Origin: Paenibacillus sp. LHD-117
GTDB lineage: Bacteria > Bacillota > Bacilli > Paenibacillales > Paenibacillaceae
Reading direction: 5' to 3'
Assembly: GCF_030929555.1 (NCBI RefSeq)
Contig: NZ_JAVFVT010000020.1
Span: 1 to 64,000 of the forward strand
Length of the DNA stretch: 64,000 nucleotides
Shown: in pieces, positions 8,982 through 17,880 of the stretch
Layout: each line of letters opens with the position of its first letter
Position numbering within the stretch: the first letter of the stretch is position 1
The notes under the pieces: generated by a model
Database searches by the model: none
Told to the model about the DNA's origin: nothing
The model's input: the letters and a program-made list of their open reading frames with translations, nothing else
Program-made: the position numbers and the translations under genes

Positions 8982-10089
8982 TCAGCTCGACGACGAGCTG
9001 CGCGGTCTTCACAAGATCGTCGGCTTTAATTTGTTCTTTCGTTGTGTGAATATGTTCGTAGCCAACCGCCAGATTGACCGTAGGAATTCCCAATCCGTTA
9101 AAAATATTCGCGTCGCTTCCGCCGCCGGAATGGAACGTTCTCGGCGATGCCCCGATCGATACGATCGCTTCCTTCGCAAGCTCGACGACGGCGTCCCCGT
9201 CATCGTATTGGTACGCAGGGTAGATGACGTCACTTATGAATTCGCCTTTCCCTCCGAACTCTTCGGCCGCGCTTAGCACGGCTTCCTTCATCTTCTCGAG
9301 CTGCGCATCCAGCTTATGCTGCACGATGCTCCGCGCCTCCGCGTCCAGCTTCACGTAATCGCAAACGATATTCGTTGCTCCCCCGCCTTCGAACTTTCCG
9401 ATATTCGCGGTCGTTTCCGAATCGATGCGGCCGAGCGGCATGCGCGAAATCGCCTTTCCCGCGATTTGAATGGCGCTGATGCCGTCCTCCGGATTGACGC
9501 CCGCATGCGCGGATTTTCCGTACAGCTTGATGGTGACCTTCGCTTGCGTCGGCGCCGCCACGGCGATATCGCCGATCTTGCCGTTCGAGTCCAGCGCGTA
9601 GCCGAATTCCGCTTCCATCTTGCTTGCGTCGAGCGATCTCGCGCCCAGCAATCCCGATTCCTCGCCGACGGTTATGACGAATTGAACGCGCCCGTGCGGA
9701 ATGTTGTTTTCCTTCAATACGCGGATCGCTTCGAACATCGATGCAATGCCCGCTTTGTCGTCGGCTCCGAGAATCGTGGTGCCATCGCTTCTTATGTAGC
9801 CGTCTTCGTCAAGCTGCGGCTTGATGCCGTTACCCGGCGTTACCGTATCCATATGGCTCGTGAAGAAAATCGTCGGTGCTCCTTCATGTCCCTCGGTCGC
9901 TTCGAGCATGGCGAACAGGTTGTTCGCGCCATGGCCCGTCTTCGCAGCCGCGTCGTCCTCCGAAAGGGATAAGCCAAGCTCCGCGAATTCCTTCTTCAGC
10001 ACTTTGCTGATTTCTTGCTCGAATTTCGTTTCGCTGTCCACTCGAACAAGGTCCATAAATTGCCTTACCAATCGGTCTTTCTGTATCAT
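8950..10089 (-). CDS. M20-family peptidase (PepT/YqjE-like tripeptidase)
   Basis: Cytoplasmic zinc aminopeptidase of the M20 family. Metal ligands and catalytic residues are seen in order: SHMDTVTPG (His/Asp), GADDKAG (bridging Asp), GEESGLLGA (catalytic Glu then ligand Glu), ALDSNG, and a C-terminal HSGGGSDANI (His ligand). The lid domain contains SAHAGVNPEDGISA. Length is 379 residues; GGAGG seven bases before ATG. Annotated in related genomes as tripeptidase T-like; substrate range cannot be read from sequence. Confidence 0.9.
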   Translation of the reverse strand: MIQKDRLVRQFMDLVRVDSETKFEQEISKVLKKEFAELGLSLSEDDAAAKTGHGANNLFAMLEATEGHEGAPTIFFTSHMDTVTPGNGIKPQLDEDGYIRSDGTTILGADDKAGIASMFEAIRVLKENNIPHGRVQFVITVGEESGLLGARSLDASKMEAEFGYALDSNGKIGDIAVAAPTQAKVTIKLYGKSAHAGVNPEDGISAIQIAGKAISRMPLGRIDSETTANIGKFEGGGATNIVCDYVKLDAEARSIVQHKLDAQLEKMKEAVLSAAEEFGGKGEFISDVIYPAYQYDDGDAVVELAKEAIVSIGASPRTFHSGGGSDANIFNGLGIPTVNLAVGYEHIHTTKEQIKADDLVKTAQLVVELIKKASQRSSR

Positions 10090-10158
10090 CCTGTTTCCTC
10101 CGTTCTAAGTTTCGTTTACAATAGTAGAGTATCTAACCGAAAGGAGCGTTATACCGAT

Positions 10159-10260
10159 ATGCATAGACAGAAGCTGGTTCGCATCGTAGCCATTGTCGTG
10201 GTTTCCACGCTGCTGGTCACCACTATTTTCGCAGGCATCGGATCCTTATTCCTGGGTTAG
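10159..10260 (+). CDS. Prli42-like stressosome membrane miniprotein
   Basis: A 33-residue protein: a basic N-terminus (MHRQKLVRI) followed by one hydrophobic helix (VAIVVVSTLLVTTIFAGIG). This is the composition and size of Prli42, the miniprotein that anchors the stressosome at the membrane in Listeria and has homologues across Firmicutes. AAAGGAG lies 12 bases upstream. It lies next to an M20 peptidase and close to bkd genes, which I recall as similar in Listeria. Its stop overlaps that of lipB. The assignment is inference from sequence and context. Confidence 0.68.
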   Translation: MHRQKLVRIVAIVVVSTLLVTTIFAGIGSLFLG

Positions 10261-10961
10261 CCGCCATCCATCCGGACAAACCCAAATTGTTTCAAAAAGT
10301 ATGGCAGCAGCTCATCCGCGGCTTCCTCCACCGTCAGCGCCTTCCCCGTCAGATCGTTAAAGGAGGTGACGCCGTATTGCTGGATGCCGCAAGGCACGAT
10401 GCCGCCGAATCCTTCGTCCGCGATTCCGGCTTTAATGTTGAGCGCAAAACCATGGCTCGTAATAAAACCTCTGCGATGCCTTGCTTTGTTGAATTTAATG
10501 CCGATCGCGGCGATTTTTTCATCCCCGACCCATACTCCCGTATAATCCGGTTTACGCCCCGCCTCTATCCCATGCCCGCCGAGCCAATCGATGATCGCTT
10601 GCTCCAGGCTGCGCAAGTAAGCGTGCAAATCCAGTCCCACCGCGTCCAAGTAAAGGAGCGGGTACCCAACAAGCTGACCCGGACCGTGGTAGGTAATATC
10701 TCCGCCGCGGTCGATCTCGAACACGGAAATGCCTCGCTCCTCCAGCTCCTCTTGATCGAGCAGCAGATGCTCCGGATGCCTGTCCGACCCAAGCGTATAA
10801 GTCGGCGGATGCTGAAGAAGGAGCAGCGTTTCGGCTCGCTCCCCCTGATCGATTTGTTTCACGTACGCCTTCTGCAATTCCCATGCTTCCCCGTACGGAA
10901 CCGTTCCGATATATCGGGCATCCAGCTTTCCGGAGGCGTAAACTACATCCTTCTCCGTCAT
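10257..10961 (-). CDS. lipB: octanoyltransferase LipB
   Basis: Transfers octanoyl from acyl carrier protein to the lipoyl domains of 2-oxoacid dehydrogenases, the first step of lipoate synthesis. The signature RGGDITYHGPGQLVGYP lies near residue 85, the catalytic Lys in EKIAAIGIK and the catalytic Cys in GIVPCGI. 234 residues, normal. It follows the bkd genes on the same strand with a 19-base gap, so it is probably co-transcribed with its substrate protein BkdB. B. subtilis uses LipM and LipL instead of LipB. Confidence 0.94.
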   Translation of the reverse strand: MTEKDVVYASGKLDARYIGTVPYGEAWELQKAYVKQIDQGERAETLLLLQHPPTYTLGSDRHPEHLLLDQEELEERGISVFEIDRGGDITYHGPGQLVGYPLLYLDAVGLDLHAYLRSLEQAIIDWLGGHGIEAGRKPDYTGVWVGDEKIAAIGIKFNKARHRRGFITSHGFALNIKAGIADEGFGGIVPCGIQQYGVTSFNDLTGKALTVEEAADELLPYFLKQFGFVRMDGG

Positions 10962-10980
10962 GATGGTTATCCCCTATCCA

Positions 10981-12279
10981 TTAATACAATGTGCTTTCCA
11001 AATTGAAGCTTTCCAAATTATCTTTGACTCGCTGCAAGAACCTTCCGCAGATGACGCCGTCCAGGATTCGATGATCCAGCGACAGACAGAGATTCGCCAT
11101 CGAGCGGACCGCGATCATATCGTTGATGACGACCGGCCGTTTTACGATCGATTCGAACGTCAGGATCGCCGCCTGCGGATAGTTGATGATCGGGTAGGAC
11201 AAGATGGAGCCGAACGAACCCGTATTGTTTACGGTAAACGTGCCGCCTTGCATATCCGATAGAGTCAGCTTCCCTTCGCGCGTCTTCCGGGCGAGTTCGT
11301 CGATTTCCTTCGCGAGGCCTGCCACGTTTTTGTGATCGGCGTTTTTGATGACCGGCGTTAATACCGAGTCTTCCGTTCCTACGGCCAGCGAAATGTTAAT
11401 ATCGCGTTTCACGATGATTTTGTCAACGGCCCATGTCGAGTTCATGATCGGGTAATCCTTGATCGCGTTTACGACGGCTTTGAGCAGGAACGCCAGGTAG
11501 GTTAAGTTAATGCCCTCGCGTTTCATGAATTCGTTCTTCAGCTTGTTGCGAAGCATGACCAGATTCGTTACATCGACCTCGATCATCGTCCAGGCATGCG
11601 GAATTTCGCTTACGCTCTGACGCATATTGCGCGCGATCGTATTGCGAATCGGAGTGACGTCGATAAACGTTTCGCCTCTGCTCGGATTCGAGGAACCTTC
11701 GACCTCGATTTTCGGAATTCTTGGCGTTTCGGACAAATGGATGCCCGAAGAACGGACTTGCGCCTTCGGATCCACCCCTGCCTGCGCAGCGGATGCCGGA
11801 GCGCTCGCCTTGCCCGAAGCGACGTAAGCGAGCACGTCCTTGCGCGTAACGCGGCCGCCGAGACCCGTTCCCGCCACATCGGACAGACGTACGCCATGTT
11901 CGCCAGCGAGCTGTTGAACGGCAGGCGAGAAACGGTTGCGCATCGGCGCGGATTCGTCATCCGCAGTGGCCGGATTTACTTGCAGCGCCGACGAAGCCGA
12001 TGGAGAGGCTGATTCGACCGCGGAAGCCGAACCGCTTTCCGTCTCGATGATGCAGACCGCCGTGCCGACGGGGACGGTCTCACCGTTGCCGATCAATATT
12101 TTCACCAAGGTGCCCGCCACGGTCGAAGGCAGTTCCGCATTTACTTTATCCGTCAATATTTCGCAGATCGGTTCGTAGACTTCGATCCGATCGCCCGGCT
12201 TCTTCAGCCATCTATCGATCGTTGCGGATACTAGCGATTCCGCCAGCTGCGGCATCACGATTTCCGTCATTGTTTTCAT
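10981..12279 (-). CDS. bkdB: branched-chain 2-oxoacid dehydrogenase E2 (acyltransferase)
   Basis: Core subunit that moves the branched acyl group from lipoate to CoA, supplying primers for branched-chain fatty acids. Domains in order: lipoyl domain with the modified Lys in LTDKVNAE (residues about 1-78), a Ser/Ala-rich linker, the E3-binding domain (RFSPAVQQLAGEHGV onward), a second linker, and the catalytic domain ending in LSLDHRILDG with the active His and Asp. The start MKTMTEIVMPQL has GGGAG eight bases upstream. 432 residues. Confidence 0.93.
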   Translation of the reverse strand: MKTMTEIVMPQLAESLVSATIDRWLKKPGDRIEVYEPICEILTDKVNAELPSTVAGTLVKILIGNGETVPVGTAVCIIETESGSASAVESASPSASSALQVNPATADDESAPMRNRFSPAVQQLAGEHGVRLSDVAGTGLGGRVTRKDVLAYVASGKASAPASAAQAGVDPKAQVRSSGIHLSETPRIPKIEVEGSSNPSRGETFIDVTPIRNTIARNMRQSVSEIPHAWTMIEVDVTNLVMLRNKLKNEFMKREGINLTYLAFLLKAVVNAIKDYPIMNSTWAVDKIIVKRDINISLAVGTEDSVLTPVIKNADHKNVAGLAKEIDELARKTREGKLTLSDMQGGTFTVNNTGSFGSILSYPIINYPQAAILTFESIVKRPVVINDMIAVRSMANLCLSLDHRILDGVICGRFLQRVKDNLESFNLESTLY

Positions 12280-12300
12280 GTTATCAACTCCCAACTGGTC

Positions 12301-13284
12301 CTAGTACATAGCCAGCTTCTTCATGGCTTCCTTCACTTTGTCCTTGTTCAGCAAGAAGAATTTCTCCCCGGGCGGGTTGATCGGCATGGCCGGAACGTCG
12401 GGGCCGCATAACCGCATAATTGGCGCATCCAGCTCGTAAAGCAGCTCTTCGACGATGATAGCCGCCACTTCGGCGCCTACTCCGCCGGTTTTGTTATCTT
12501 CATGGACGATGAGTACTTTGCCCGTCTTGCGTACGGAATCGAGAATCGCTTCCTTGTCAAGCGGCTGAATCGTGCGCAAATCGAGGATATGCGCGCTGAT
12601 GCCTTCCTGCGCCAGCTCTTCCGCAGCTTGCTCTACAAAACGCAGCGGCATGCTGTAGCCGATAACCGTAATGTCGTCGCCTTCACGAAGAACGTTCGCT
12701 TTGCCAATCGGAACGATGTAGTCGTCCTCCGGCACTTCGCCGGAAACAAGCTTGTAACATTTTTTGTTCTCGAAATAGAGTACCGGATCCGCGTCGCGAA
12801 CCGCGGCCTTCAGCAAACCTTTGGCATCGTAAGGACGATACGGCGCGACGATCTTAAGTCCTGGCGTGCCGAAGAACACCGATTCCGGACATTGGGAGTG
12901 GTACAGCCCGCCGAAAATACCGCCACCGATGGGGGCGCGAATGACGACCGGACAGGTCCAGTCGTTATTCGAGCGGTATCGAATTTTGGCAGCTTCGCTA
13001 ATGATTTGATTCGTTGCAGGGAACATAAAGTCCGAATATTGCATCTCGGCGATCGGCTTCATGCCGTACATCGCGGCTCCGATGGCGACGCCGGCGATCG
13101 CGGATTCCGCGAGCGGCGTATCCATCGCGCGCATCTCGCCGAATTGCTCGTGAAGTCCCTTGGTCGTCGTGAAGACGCCGCCCTTCACGCCTACATCCTC
13201 GCCTAACACAAATACGTCTTCGTCGCGCTCCATCTCTTCTTTCATCGCAAGCCGAATCGCATCGATATAATCCATAACCGGCAT
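12301..13284 (-). CDS. bkdAB: branched-chain 2-oxoacid dehydrogenase E1 beta
   Basis: Beta subunit of the thiamine-diphosphate decarboxylase component. 327 residues with the transketolase pyrimidine-binding domain (GEDVGVKGGVFTTTKGL, then TPLAESAIAGVAIGAAM) and the C-terminal transketolase domain. Its ATG overlaps the stop of bkdAA by one base (TAATG), implying coupled translation and equal amounts of the two E1 subunits. Confidence 0.95.
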   Translation of the reverse strand: MPVMDYIDAIRLAMKEEMERDEDVFVLGEDVGVKGGVFTTTKGLHEQFGEMRAMDTPLAESAIAGVAIGAAMYGMKPIAEMQYSDFMFPATNQIISEAAKIRYRSNNDWTCPVVIRAPIGGGIFGGLYHSQCPESVFFGTPGLKIVAPYRPYDAKGLLKAAVRDADPVLYFENKKCYKLVSGEVPEDDYIVPIGKANVLREGDDITVIGYSMPLRFVEQAAEELAQEGISAHILDLRTIQPLDKEAILDSVRKTGKVLIVHEDNKTGGVGAEVAAIIVEELLYELDAPIMRLCGPDVPAMPINPPGEKFFLLNKDKVKEAMKKLAMY

Positions 13285-14318
13285 TAGTTCAGCCCCCCTT
13301 GCTCGGCATCGCCTTCGTATACGTGATGCATCGTGGATTCCGGCGTCGGGAACGGCGCTTTGTCGCCGTACTCCGTCGCGTCATCCAGCATATTGCGCAT
13401 GTCGGCAGCAAGCTGCTGCTCGAGCTCATCGTTCCACAAGCCGCAATCGGTCAAATACTGTTTATATTTCGGAATGCCGTCCTTGCCCCGGTGTTCATCA
13501 ACTTCTTCCTTCGTCCGGTAAGCGAGATCGTTATCCGACGTGGAATGCGGCGATAGCCGGTACATTAACGCTTCGATCAAGGTAGGCCCTTCGCCGGCGA
13601 TGGCCCGCTCGCGCGCTTCCTTCACGACGCGGAAAACTTCCAGCGCGTCGTTGCCGTCGACCTGAAGCCCCTTGAAGCCGTAACCGAGCGCGCGGTCGGC
13701 TACCTTGCCTGCGAGCTGTTTATGAATGGGAACGGATATCGCGTACTGGTTGTTCTCGCACATAAGGATGACGGGGAGTTTATGTACGCCCGCAAAATTG
13801 CAGCCCTCGTGGAAGTCCCCTTGGTTGCTGGAACCTTCGCCGAAAGTCACGAAGCTGACTATCGGTTTTTTCTTCATCTTCGCCGCAAGCGCAATGCCGA
13901 CGGCATGCGGCACCTGGGTCGTCACCGGGCTGGAGCCCGTCACGATCCGCAGCTTTTTGGAGCCGAAGTGTCCCGGCATTTGCCTGCCGCCGCTGTTCGG
14001 ATCCTCCGCTTTCGCGAATACGGATAACATCAGATCCCTCAGCGTCATGCCGACGGACAATACGAAACCGTAATCCCGGTAATAAGGCAGGAAGTAATCC
14101 TGCTCCCGATCGAGCGCGAATGCCGCGGCAACTTGCGCGACCTCTTGACCGATGCCCGAGACGTGGAAATTAATTTTGCCCGCCCGTTGGAGCAGCAGCA
14201 CGCGCTCGTCGAATTTTCTTGCCATTACCATCGTCTTGTACATATCTACGGCTTGCTCATGGCTAAGCCCAAGCTCCAAATGACGAAATTGCTGACTAGC
14301 GGAAGACAATTGGGTCAT
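13284..14318 (-). CDS. bkdAA: branched-chain 2-oxoacid dehydrogenase E1 alpha
   Basis: Alpha subunit, binding thiamine diphosphate through a GDG-like motif: GEGSSNQGDFHEG up to ENNQYAIS, ending in the NN pair. 344 residues, as in relatives. AAGGAGG lies eight bases before the ATG. The leader holds an A/T-rich inverted repeat. In B. subtilis the operon starts with bkdR-ptb-bcd-buk; those genes are not found next to it here. Confidence 0.95.
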   Translation of the reverse strand: MTQLSSASQQFRHLELGLSHEQAVDMYKTMVMARKFDERVLLLQRAGKINFHVSGIGQEVAQVAAAFALDREQDYFLPYYRDYGFVLSVGMTLRDLMLSVFAKAEDPNSGGRQMPGHFGSKKLRIVTGSSPVTTQVPHAVGIALAAKMKKKPIVSFVTFGEGSSNQGDFHEGCNFAGVHKLPVILMCENNQYAISVPIHKQLAGKVADRALGYGFKGLQVDGNDALEVFRVVKEARERAIAGEGPTLIEALMYRLSPHSTSDNDLAYRTKEEVDEHRGKDGIPKYKQYLTDCGLWNDELEQQLAADMRNMLDDATEYGDKAPFPTPESTMHHVYEGDAEQGGLN

Positions 14319-14345
14319 AACGATAGCCTCCTTATTAAAAATATA

Positions 14346-14384
14346 AGAAAGTATAAGTTTTCTCTATACAGTGCTTATATTTCT
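14346..14384. promoter_or_regulatory. A/T-rich inverted repeat in the bkdAA leader
   Basis: AGAAAGTATAAG (14346-14357) faces CTTATATTTCT (14374-14384) across 16 bases, about 30 bases before the bkdAA ATG. It has neither terminator U-tract nor recognisable sigma-54 elements. It could be an operator or an mRNA hairpin. Nothing else is seen in 14385-14551. Confidence 0.35.
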
Positions 14385-14551
14385 CGGAATGTAACGCGCT
14401 GCGCCGCCAAATGATGGCGTCAGCCGTTTCACCTTGCCAACTCTTAAAACCTGGTACTAAGACCTCACTATACCCATTATAACCTCTTTTGCGGCAAAAG
14501 GAAATCCACCCTTTGGCGTTCCAGAACCTTGCCGGCAGCGAAGTTCATTCG

Positions 14552-15979
14552 TTAGAAGGCAATCGCTTTGCCGTCGACCGCAAGCATCGCTTCGCCGAGC
14601 GCTTCCGACAGCGTGGGATGAGGATGAATCATCGCTCCGACTTCCCAAGGCGTCGCGTTCAGCCAACCGGCAAGCGCCGCTTCGGAGATTAGATCCGTCG
14701 CATGCGGTCCGATGAGATGTACGCCCAGAATATCGCCCGATTTGCGGTCCGCGATCACTTTCGCGAAACCTTCCGCATCTCCCAACACGATCGCTTTGCC
14801 GATGGCTTGGAACGGAATTTTGCCTACTTTGATGTCGTAGCCCTTTGTCCTCGCTCCATCCTCCGTATAGCCAAACGATGCGACTTCGGGACTGGAATAA
14901 ATGCATTTCGGGATAAGCAGATGATCGACCGCGGCTGGCTTGGCGCCGCTCAAGTGATCGACCGCGATTAGACCTTCATGCGCAGCCGCATGCGCGAGCT
15001 GAACGCCTCCGATCACGTCGCCGATCGCATAAATATGCGGTTCGGTCGTCTGTCCGAATTCATTTGTTGCGATAAAGCCGTTGCTCGTGCGAATATCGGT
15101 ATTTTCAAGACCAATGCCCTCGACATTGCCTTCTCTGCCCACGCAAACGAGCAGCTTGTCCGAGACAAGGACAACATCGCCGTCGGGTGTAGCACCTTTG
15201 ATGGAAACTCCGCTCTCCTGGATCGCGAACGTATCCGTTTGCAGCTGAACGCTCGTTAGAATACGTACACCCCTGCGTCCCAAACTTCTCGCGAGCGCTG
15301 CCGACACCTCGGTGTCCTCACCAGGCAGCAATCTTGCTCCGGCTTCGACGAGCGTCACCTGAACGCCGAAATCCTGCAGCATCGAAGCCCATTCCACGCC
15401 AATGACGCCGCCGCCGACAATGATGATCGACTGAGGAAGATTGTCCATTTCCAGCGCGTCGTCGCTGGACAATATATGTATGCCATCGCGCTCCAGCCCG
15501 GGAAGCATGCGCGGTCTTGATCCCGTTGCGATAATCAAGTTCGTCGATACGACCGATTCCATTTCACCGTCTTCCAACTCAACGGCAAGCGAACCGCTTT
15601 TCGGCGAGAAAATGGAAGGCCCAATGACGCGTCCTTTTCCGTGAATGACCGTAATGCCGTGTTTCTTCATTAAGCTTTGCAGCCCGCGGTACAGTTGATC
15701 GACGGTGTCGGCTTTTCTGGCTTGAACCTTCCCGAAGTCAAGCGAAACCGACTCTGGCGCAACCGTTACCCCATAATTTTGGCTGCTTAATATCGTTCTA
15801 TATACTTCAGCGCTTCGTAACATCGATTTACTCGGTATGCAACCTTTATGCAAGCAGGTTCCGCCGATCTTGTCCCTCTCGATCAAAGCAACTTTTTTGC
15901 CTGTCTGCGCTGCCCGAATAGCAGCCGTGTATCCGCCGGGCCCGCCGCCGAGCACGGCTACATCCACTTGAATTGCCAT
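14552..15979 (-). CDS. lpdV: dihydrolipoyl dehydrogenase (E3 of the BKD complex)
   Basis: FAD enzyme that reoxidises dihydrolipoamide with NAD. FAD loop LGGGPGGYTAA at the N-terminus, redox-active disulfide in GGTCLHKGCIPSK, NAD loop IIVGGGVIGVEWAS, second FAD motif YAIGDV, and the C-terminal catalytic His in HPHPTLSEA. The frame is open to 16051, but MAIQVDVAVLGGG at 15979 has GGAGG upstream and gives 475 residues. First gene of the lpdV-bkdAA-bkdAB-bkdB-lipB series. Confidence 0.95.
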   Translation of the reverse strand: MAIQVDVAVLGGGPGGYTAAIRAAQTGKKVALIERDKIGGTCLHKGCIPSKSMLRSAEVYRTILSSQNYGVTVAPESVSLDFGKVQARKADTVDQLYRGLQSLMKKHGITVIHGKGRVIGPSIFSPKSGSLAVELEDGEMESVVSTNLIIATGSRPRMLPGLERDGIHILSSDDALEMDNLPQSIIIVGGGVIGVEWASMLQDFGVQVTLVEAGARLLPGEDTEVSAALARSLGRRGVRILTSVQLQTDTFAIQESGVSIKGATPDGDVVLVSDKLLVCVGREGNVEGIGLENTDIRTSNGFIATNEFGQTTEPHIYAIGDVIGGVQLAHAAAHEGLIAVDHLSGAKPAAVDHLLIPKCIYSSPEVASFGYTEDGARTKGYDIKVGKIPFQAIGKAIVLGDAEGFAKVIADRKSGDILGVHLIGPHATDLISEAALAGWLNATPWEVGAMIHPHPTLSEALGEAMLAVDGKAIAF

Positions 15980-16148
15980 TGTTGTTGTCGCCTCCACATC
16001 ATACTGCGATAATTGCCATTCTATTGTACCTTTTTTCAAGACTGTTTTCACTGTTTACGAAGAAATGGACACTTCATCGCGGACAAGTTATGATAAAAGG
16101 AATGAGAATTTCGATTGAACCAGCTTAGGATAAGGAGCTTTAACCGTT

Positions 16149-16442
16149 ATGAGATTGCTTGCAGCCCGTTTTATCGCCATCTTGTTTTTAGTTATTCCCG
16201 GCGTTGTCGCATGTTTCGGATTTTTGAAAATGAAAGATGCCTTGTTCGTCTATTTCTCCGAGTTCGGCAACGATGCGATCACGCCGGATTTCGAATGGCT
16301 CACTTTTCTGCTTGGTTTCGTGATGTTTTTCGCCGGCGCCGGTTTTATCGGAGGCTGGATCTTCTTCCGCGACCGCAAGCGTAATTACGTAGCGCCTCGC
16401 TTCAAGCAGAAGCGTCCGCGTCCGCCTAAGCCTCAAGCTTAA
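16149..16442 (+). CDS. DUF2627 family small membrane protein
   Basis: A 97-residue protein with two transmembrane segments (about residues 6-24 and 50-75) and a basic Pro-rich tail ending RPRPPKPQA. Function unknown; members of this family are found next to the bkd genes and spo0A in Bacillales. AAGGAG lies 11 bases before the ATG. Diverges from lpdV. Confidence 0.75.
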   Translation: MRLLAARFIAILFLVIPGVVACFGFLKMKDALFVYFSEFGNDAITPDFEWLTFLLGFVMFFAGAGFIGGWIFFRDRKRNYVAPRFKQKRPRPPKPQA

Positions 16443-16574
16443 GATTGGATATTTTTGTTTATGTTCCTATGACAATTCCGCGCAAACTTTACAAACAACC
16501 CCGCATCGCTTAATGCAGCGGTGATGTTGCACAAGTATGATGGATTCATCCCGGTAAGCTGGAGGTGAATCCAA

Positions 16575-16745
16575 ATGACAACCATCGTCTATGACGTCTT
16601 CGTGGACGGCAAAGTGAAAGAAACGCTTCAACCGCGCGAGCAACGACTGCAGGATATCCGCTTGTTTATCAAGTCGGAGGCAGCCCGGCTCATCAGCTTG
16701 TACGGCAGCAACGTTTACTTAAACAGAAGAATCGTTTACAAATGA
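16575..16745 (+). CDS. 56-residue hypothetical protein
   Basis: Starts at an ATG with an excellent ribosome-binding site (GGAGGTG, seven bases away) and ends just before a terminator, so it is probably a real gene although very short. It begins MTTIVYDVFVDGKVKET and is mixed charged/hydrophobic, without signal or membrane segment. No family recognised. It may be co-transcribed with the DUF2627 gene 132 bases upstream. Confidence 0.7.
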   Translation: MTTIVYDVFVDGKVKETLQPREQRLQDIRLFIKSEAARLISLYGSNVYLNRRIVYK

Positions 16746-16769
16746 GGCATCGACCGATGGCCTTTTTTT
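16746..16769 (+). terminator. intrinsic terminator after the 56-residue gene
   Basis: Short stem GGC-ATC/GAT-GCC with one bulged G, GACC loop, followed by seven T. It starts at the base after the stop codon. Confidence 0.72.
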
Positions 16770-16798
16770 GTTGCAACGATGTTGCGTTCCGACCATAG

Positions 16799-16845
16799 AA
16801 AAAAGAAGCGTATCCAAGGCTCCAGTAAGAGTCGAATCGCTTCTT
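16799..16845 (-). terminator. intrinsic terminator of spo0A
   Basis: Minus-strand arms AAGAAGCG and CGCTTCTT enclose 27 bases and run into a T-tract. Confidence 0.75.
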
Positions 16846-16883
16846 CAATCCAATTGCGTTTATGCCCGGGTCGATAACTCGAC

Positions 16884-17699
16884 TTAGCTCACCTTATGTT
16901 CGATGCGCAGCTTGTCCGCCACCATCGCGATAAATTCGGAGTTCGTCGGCTTCGATTTGCTGATGTTGATCGTATAGCCAAACAGATGTGAGATGCTGTC
17001 GATATTGCCGCGCGTCCAAGCGACTTCGATCGCATGGCGAATCGCGCGTTCGACGCGGGAAGGCGTCGTTTTGAACTTTTCGGCGATAGCCGGATACAAC
17101 GTCTTCGTAATGGCGCCAAGAATTTCGATATTGTTGTACACCATCGTAATCGCTTCGCGCAAATATTGATAACCTTTAATATGCGCAGGCACGCCGATTT
17201 CGTGAATAATGCTCGTAATGTTCGCATCCAAGTTTTTGCCCTTGGCCAGAGGCACGACATTCGATTTTAATGTTGTCGTGGTGGAGCTGAAGCTGGAGGA
17301 AGCTGTATAAGACGAGGAGCTGCCCACCAGCTGGCGAATACGGTTCGCGAGAATATCCATATCGAACGGTTTGAGTATGTAGTAGGAAGCGCCAAGCTGT
17401 ACCGCCTTTTGCGTAATGTTTTCTTGACCGAATGCGGTCAACATAATGATTTTGGGCATCGGAGACAAATTCATTTCTTTCAGCTTTTCAAGAACGCCCA
17501 GTCCATCGAGATGCGGCATAATAATGTCCAAAATAAGCACGTCAGGGACGCTACGGGTTTGCTCTAGATGCCTAATTACTTCTTCTCCGTTATAAGCCAC
17601 GCCACTTACATGCATATCACTTTGTTCGGATATGTATTCCGATAACAGGTTAGTAAATTCTCTGTTGTCATCCGCTAACAAAACTTCGATCTTGTGCAA
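16884..17699 (-). CDS. spo0A: sporulation master regulator Spo0A
   Basis: Response regulator that, when phosphorylated by the phosphorelay, binds 0A boxes and starts sporulation. Receiver domain with acidic pocket at D10/D11, phosphorylated Asp at residue 58 ([13 protein letters not shown]), the Thr in MLTAFGQE and Lys in ILKPFD; a Ser/Thr-rich linker ([17 protein letters not shown]); then the effector domain with [19 protein letters not shown] and [15 protein letters not shown]. 271 residues. The start is TTG, with AGGGAGG nine bases upstream. Confidence 0.98.
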   Translation of the reverse strand: MHKIEVLLADDNREFTNLLSEYISEQSDMHVSGVAYNGEEVIRHLEQTRSVPDVLILDIIMPHLDGLGVLEKLKEMNLSPMPKIIMLTAFGQENITQKAVQLGASYYILKPFDMDILANRIRQLVGSSSSYTASSSFSSTTTTLKSNVVPLAKGKNLDANITSIIHEIGVPAHIKGYQYLREAITMVYNNIEILGAITKTLYPAIAEKFKTTPSRVERAIRHAIEVAWTRGNIDSISHLFGYTINISKSKPTNSEFIAMVADKLRIEHKVS

Positions 17700-17764
17700 G
17701 GTAAGTATCCTCCCTTAAATGATATTTGCGGTATTTGCGGTATCGCTCATCGGTTGTCTAACTT

Positions 17765-17807
17765 AGATTTTCGACATGTCGCATGGAATTCCTTCTGTCG
17801 AAAATCT
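17765..17807. promoter_or_regulatory. paired 0A boxes as a 12-bp inverted repeat
   Basis: AGATTTTCGACA (17765-17776) and TGTCGAAAATCT (17796-17807) are perfect inverted copies 19 bases apart, each containing the Spo0A recognition sequence TGTCGAA. One overlaps the -10 and the other adjoins the -35 of the promoter below. This suggests autoregulation by Spo0A~P, as known in B. subtilis. Confidence 0.82.
17767..17795 (-). promoter_or_regulatory. sigma-H promoter of spo0A
   Basis: Minus strand: -35 GAAGGAATT (17795-17787) fits RNAGGAWWW exactly; after 11 bases the -10 GTCGAAAAT (17775-17767) fits RNNGAATWW except one base. It lies about 68 bases before the TTG start and corresponds to the Ps promoter known in Bacillus. 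Confidence 0.75.
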
Positions 17808-17880
17808 TTTTTCTTTATTTTTTTTCAACTATTCGATATAATAAATAATTTACTTCATAAATCCTACTTTTTCGTGTAAA

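Noticed and set aside
14385..14551. Sigma-54 (sigma-L) promoter for bkdAA
   Set aside because: Expected from B. subtilis, but no GG-N10-GC pair with adequate -24/-12 flanks is present.
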